Origin: Elizabethkingia sp. YR214
GTDB lineage: Bacteria > Bacteroidota > Bacteroidia > Flavobacteriales > Weeksellaceae
Reading direction: 5' to 3'
Assembly (NCBI RefSeq): GCF_003058195.1
Contig: NZ_QBUH01000003.1
Span: forward strand, 62,001-126,000
Length of the DNA: 64,000 nt
Shown here: positions 62,004-64,000 of the stretch, piece after piece
Layout: each line of letters begins with the position of its first letter
Numbering within the stretch: position 1 is the first letter of the stretch
The notes under the pieces: model-generated
What the model was told of the DNA's origin: nothing
What the model saw: the letters and a program-made list of their open reading frames with translations, nothing else
Databases searched by the model: none
Translations under genes and position numbers: made by a program

Positions 62004-63632
62004 TCAAACCTGGATAACCCCCAGGTTAAATTTCTCTGTAATAGGGGAGTGATTTGCTGCCTCAATCCCCATGCTAATCCACTTTCTGGTATCAAGCGGA
62101 TTGATAATAGCATCTGTCCATAATCTTGCAGCTGAGTAAGTGGCCTGAGTCTGTTTATTATAATTCTGGGTAATTTTATCCAGAAGTGCCTGATGTTCTT
62201 CAGCGGAAAGTTCTTTTCCTTGTTTTTTTAATGTAGCTTCCTGGATCTGTAATAAAACTTTTGCAGCTTGTGCGCCTCCCATTACTGCTAATTCAGCCCA
62301 AGGCCATGCTGCTATAAGACGAGGATCATAAGCTTTTCCACACATCGCATAATTACCTGCTCCAAAAGAATTACCTGTAATGATAGTAAATTTAGGAACA
62401 ACAGAATTAGAAACGGCATTCACCATTTTGGCTCCATCCTTTATGATGCCACCATGTTCAGACTTAGATCCTACCATAAATCCTGTAACATCCTGTAAAA
62501 ATACCAATGGAATTTTTCTTTGGTTACAGTTTGCAATAAATCGGGTAGCTTTATCTGCACTATCGGAATAGATTACGCCGCCAAACTGCATTTCGCCTTT
62601 TCCACTTTTTACAAGCTTTCTCTGATTAGCAACAATACCTACAGACCAGCCATCGATTCTTGCTGTAGCACAAACAATGGTTTTGCCATAGTCTGGTTTG
62701 TATTCTTCATACTCACTATTATCAACAAGTCTTTTAATAATATCATATGTATCGTATTGCTCTGCTCTGGATGCTGGCATAATTCCGAAAATATCATCGG
62801 GATTCTCTTTTGGCTGTGCCGGTTCAATTCTGTCGAATCCTGCTTTATCATAATCACCAAGAGATTTCATAATATTTTTAATTCGATTTAAAGCATCTTT
62901 ATCATCCTTAGCCTTATAATCAGTTACACCAGATACTTCACAATGTGTTGTTGCACCACCTAGTGTTTCATTATCTATATTTTCACCAATAGCGGCTTTT
63001 ACAAGATAGCTTCCTGCTAAAAATATACTTCCGGTTTTATCCACAATCATTGCTTCGTCACTCATAATAGGAAGATAGGCACCTCCAGCTACACAACTTC
63101 CCATTACTGCAGCAATCTGCACAATTCCCATGGAGCTCATCTTGGCATTGTTGCGGAAAATTCGTCCGAAATGTTCTTTATCCGGAAATATTTCATCCTG
63201 CATAGGAAGATATACACCCGCAGAATCTACTAGATAGATAATAGGTAAACGGTTTTCCATTGCTATTTCCTGAGCCCGCAGATTCTTTTTCCCGGTAATC
63301 GGAAACCAAGCTCCGGCTTTTACAGAAGCATCGTTGGCAACAACGATACATTGGCGTCCTGAAACATGCCCCATCATTACCACGACACCACCACTAGGGC
63401 ATCCGCCATGTTCGGCATACATTTCATAACCGGCAAGAGCACCAATTTCAATAGCATTTTCAATATTATCCAGAAGATATTCAACTCTTTCACGGGCAGT
63501 CATCTTGCCTTCATCACGAAGTTTTTGCAGACGTTTTTCACCACCACCTTTTTTTACCTGGTTCAGTACCTGATTAATTTCTGAAAGTTTTAATTTATTC
63601 TGATCTTCTCTTTTATTGAATTCTATGTCCAT
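62004..63632 (-). CDS. acyl-CoA carboxylase carboxyltransferase (beta) subunit, methylcrotonyl-CoA type
   Basis: The 542-residue biotin-dependent carboxyltransferase transfers CO2 from biotin to an acyl-CoA. The oxyanion and crotonase-like halves are complete. Segments such as LPMQDEIFPDKEHFGRIFRNN and MGSCVAGGAYLPIMSDE resemble methylcrotonyl-CoA carboxylase beta more than propionyl-CoA carboxylase, which suggests leucine degradation; FLQDVTGFMVGSKSEHGGI, NSFGAGNYAMCGKAYDPR and the C-terminal LDTRKWISMGI fit as well. The biotin-carrying alpha subunit is not in the window, and the assigned acyl-CoA is an inference. Confidence 0.88.
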   Translation of the reverse strand: MDIEFNKREDQNKLKLSEINQVLNQVKKGGGEKRLQKLRDEGKMTARERVEYLLDNIENAIEIGALAGYEMYAEHGGCPSGGVVVMMGHVSGRQCIVVANDASVKAGAWFPITGKKNLRAQEIAMENRLPIIYLVDSAGVYLPMQDEIFPDKEHFGRIFRNNAKMSSMGIVQIAAVMGSCVAGGAYLPIMSDEAMIVDKTGSIFLAGSYLVKAAIGENIDNETLGGATTHCEVSGVTDYKAKDDKDALNRIKNIMKSLGDYDKAGFDRIEPAQPKENPDDIFGIMPASRAEQYDTYDIIKRLVDNSEYEEYKPDYGKTIVCATARIDGWSVGIVANQRKLVKSGKGEMQFGGVIYSDSADKATRFIANCNQRKIPLVFLQDVTGFMVGSKSEHGGIIKDGAKMVNAVSNSVVPKFTIITGNSFGAGNYAMCGKAYDPRLIAAWPWAELAVMGGAQAAKVLLQIQEATLKKQGKELSAEEHQALLDKITQNYNKQTQATYSAARLWTDAIINPLDTRKWISMGIEAANHSPITEKFNLGVIQV

Positions 63633-63751
63633 TGGGTTTATTTTATCCTCTAAATATAAGCTTTTTCAGAGGATTTAGAAATGATAGATTTTAGTGTTTT
63701 AAATTATTGATAAACAATATGTTATTTTAATATATTTTAACTTTTATTCTG

Positions 63752-63782
63752 TTGCATATGGATCGTGTTTTGAATAACTTTG
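63752..63782 (+). promoter_or_regulatory. promoter of the small RNA candidate
   Basis: TTG at 63752-63754, a 20-base spacer, and TAACTTTG at 63775-63782 match the Bacteroidetes consensus. No protein gene follows on the plus strand before a terminator. Confidence 0.65.
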
Positions 63783-63785
63783 CAC

Positions 63786-63919
63786 ATAGGAAATGAGTTA
63801 CGGTAATAAGAGGTAATTCATGAGTTGTGTCTTAATAAAGATCAATTCCTAAGTTTATTTTTTTAATAGTTTATTATTTGAAGATCCCGAGTACTGATAA
63901 GGTACCCGGGGTTTTTTTT
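63786..63919 (+). ncRNA. candidate structured small RNA of about 130 nt, family not recognised
   Basis: From the promoter to the terminator there is no credible protein (only two peptides of 7 and 10 codons). The sequence folds by hand into a compact three-way junction: P1 AGGAA (63788-63792) with TTCCT (63846-63850); P2 ATGAGTTAC (63793-63801) with GTAATTCAT (63813-63821); P3 63825-63833 with 63838-63845, with one bulge. Helices follow each other almost without unpaired bases. An AT-rich linker and a GC-rich terminator hairpin follow. It is an independent transcript, not a leader, because the next gene is on the other strand. Confidence 0.55.
63886..63919 (+). terminator. terminator of the small RNA candidate
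   Basis: CCCGAGTAC pairs with GTACCCGGG (one A-C mismatch) around a seven-base loop, followed by G and eight T. Confidence 0.85.
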
Positions 63920-63924
63920 AATAA

Positions 63925-63951
63925 AAAAGCTTCAGAATTTCTGAAGCTTTT
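63925..63951 (-). terminator. terminator of the minus-strand gene at the right edge
   Basis: AAAAGCTTCAG pairs with CTGAAGCTTTT around AATTT; on the minus strand a T-run follows. Confidence 0.8.
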
Positions 63952-63955
63952 AGTT

Positions 63956-64000
63956 TTATAATTTATCTATAGTCTCTGAATTTTTCAAGGCTACAGGAGT
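63956..64000 (-). CDS. C-terminal end of an unidentified gene, truncated by window edge
   Basis: Just upstream of the minus-strand terminator, the minus strand reads TPVALKNSETIDKL then TAA. A second frame (SCSLEKFRDYR, stop) is also open, so the true frame is not certain. Too short to identify a family. Confidence 0.35.
   Translation of the reverse strand, partial: TPVALKNSETIDKL

Larger units (their letters stand above)
63633..64000. other. right-end region with RNA candidate and gene tail
   Basis: 368 bases beyond the carboxyltransferase gene. It contains a promoter, a structured-RNA candidate, its terminator, a second opposing terminator and the end of a minus-strand gene, all entered separately. 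63633-63750 is AT-rich and shows nothing else. Confidence 0.6.

Noticed and set aside
62520-62891. 123-codon plus-strand frame inside the carboxyltransferase gene
   Set aside because: Shadow of a well-conserved coding sequence on the other strand; no independent signals.
63793-63852. Two very short peptides (7 and 10 codons, each starting ATGAGT) inside the RNA candidate
   Set aside because: Too short to support, overlapping the paired helices; no downstream plus-strand gene that an attenuator peptide could regulate.

Overview
The window is a chromosomal stretch from a flavobacterium. AT-rich DNA, SusC/SusD proteins, promoters of the Bacteroidetes type (TTTG, about 19 bases, then TAnnTTTG), and Bacteroidota families such as DUF3276/PUR, DUF2480, DUF6452/DUF6048 and DUF2975-XRE all point that way. 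The bacillithiol gene bshB1 and the overall gene set suggest Weeksellaceae (Elizabethkingia/Chryseobacterium-like). The genus is an inference; no rRNA lies here to settle it.

Layout. 0-4.1 kb: end of an ExbD-TonB energy-transduction operon with a PstS-like lipoprotein and a TPR protein. 4.2-5.1 kb: bshB1 and tRNA-His. 5.2-11.8 kb: an OmpR-type two-component system followed by a SusC/SusD pair; both upstream regions carry the same ATTAGAA/TTCTAAT half-sites. 11.8-20 kb: PUR-family protein, ABC exporter, nusB, DUF1573 lipoprotein, yajC, a class 1A-type dihydroorotate dehydrogenase, a DUF6438 lipoprotein and aspS. 20-26.4 kb: accessory-like genes, namely an ankyrin protein whose start looks frameshifted, a DUF2975/XRE pair, a LytTR/LytS system, a small porin, an alpha/beta hydrolase and a PLP enzyme. 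26.5-31.3 kb: GNAT, DUF937, DUF2480, lpxB and comEC. 31.4-35 kb: sdhCAB. 35-39.7 kb: a gene-poor patch with possible remnants, a thioredoxin-fold lipoprotein without CXXC, rlmD, and a DUF6452/DUF6048 pair. 39.8-43.1 kb: coaE, a metallo-beta-lactamase-fold hydrolase, a PaiB-like protein and ruvB. 43.2-46.7 kb: hutI-hutG-aldehyde dehydrogenase. 46.7-52.4 kb (minus): an amino-acid:Na+ symporter and the acpP-fabF-rnc-IPExxxVDY-pyk operon. 52.6-57.6 kb: folE, cysS, malQ. 57.7-62 kb: two small secreted proteins flanking a glycosyltransferase, ferritin and hutH. 62-64 kb (minus): a carboxyltransferase subunit, then a probable small RNA and the tail of a gene running off the window.

Most genes are housekeeping. 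I saw no insertion sequence, prophage, CRISPR array or recognisable defence system. The most interesting signals are a structured-RNA candidate near 63.8 kb with its own promoter and terminator, shared candidate operators at the two-component/SusCD locus, a one-base poly-A indel that seems to detach a signal peptide from the ankyrin gene, and the thioredoxin-fold lipoprotein without redox cysteines. Starts were moved downstream of the longest open frame where the family N-terminus, signal peptide or an ATG justified it. Residue positions come from hand counting; no database search was run.
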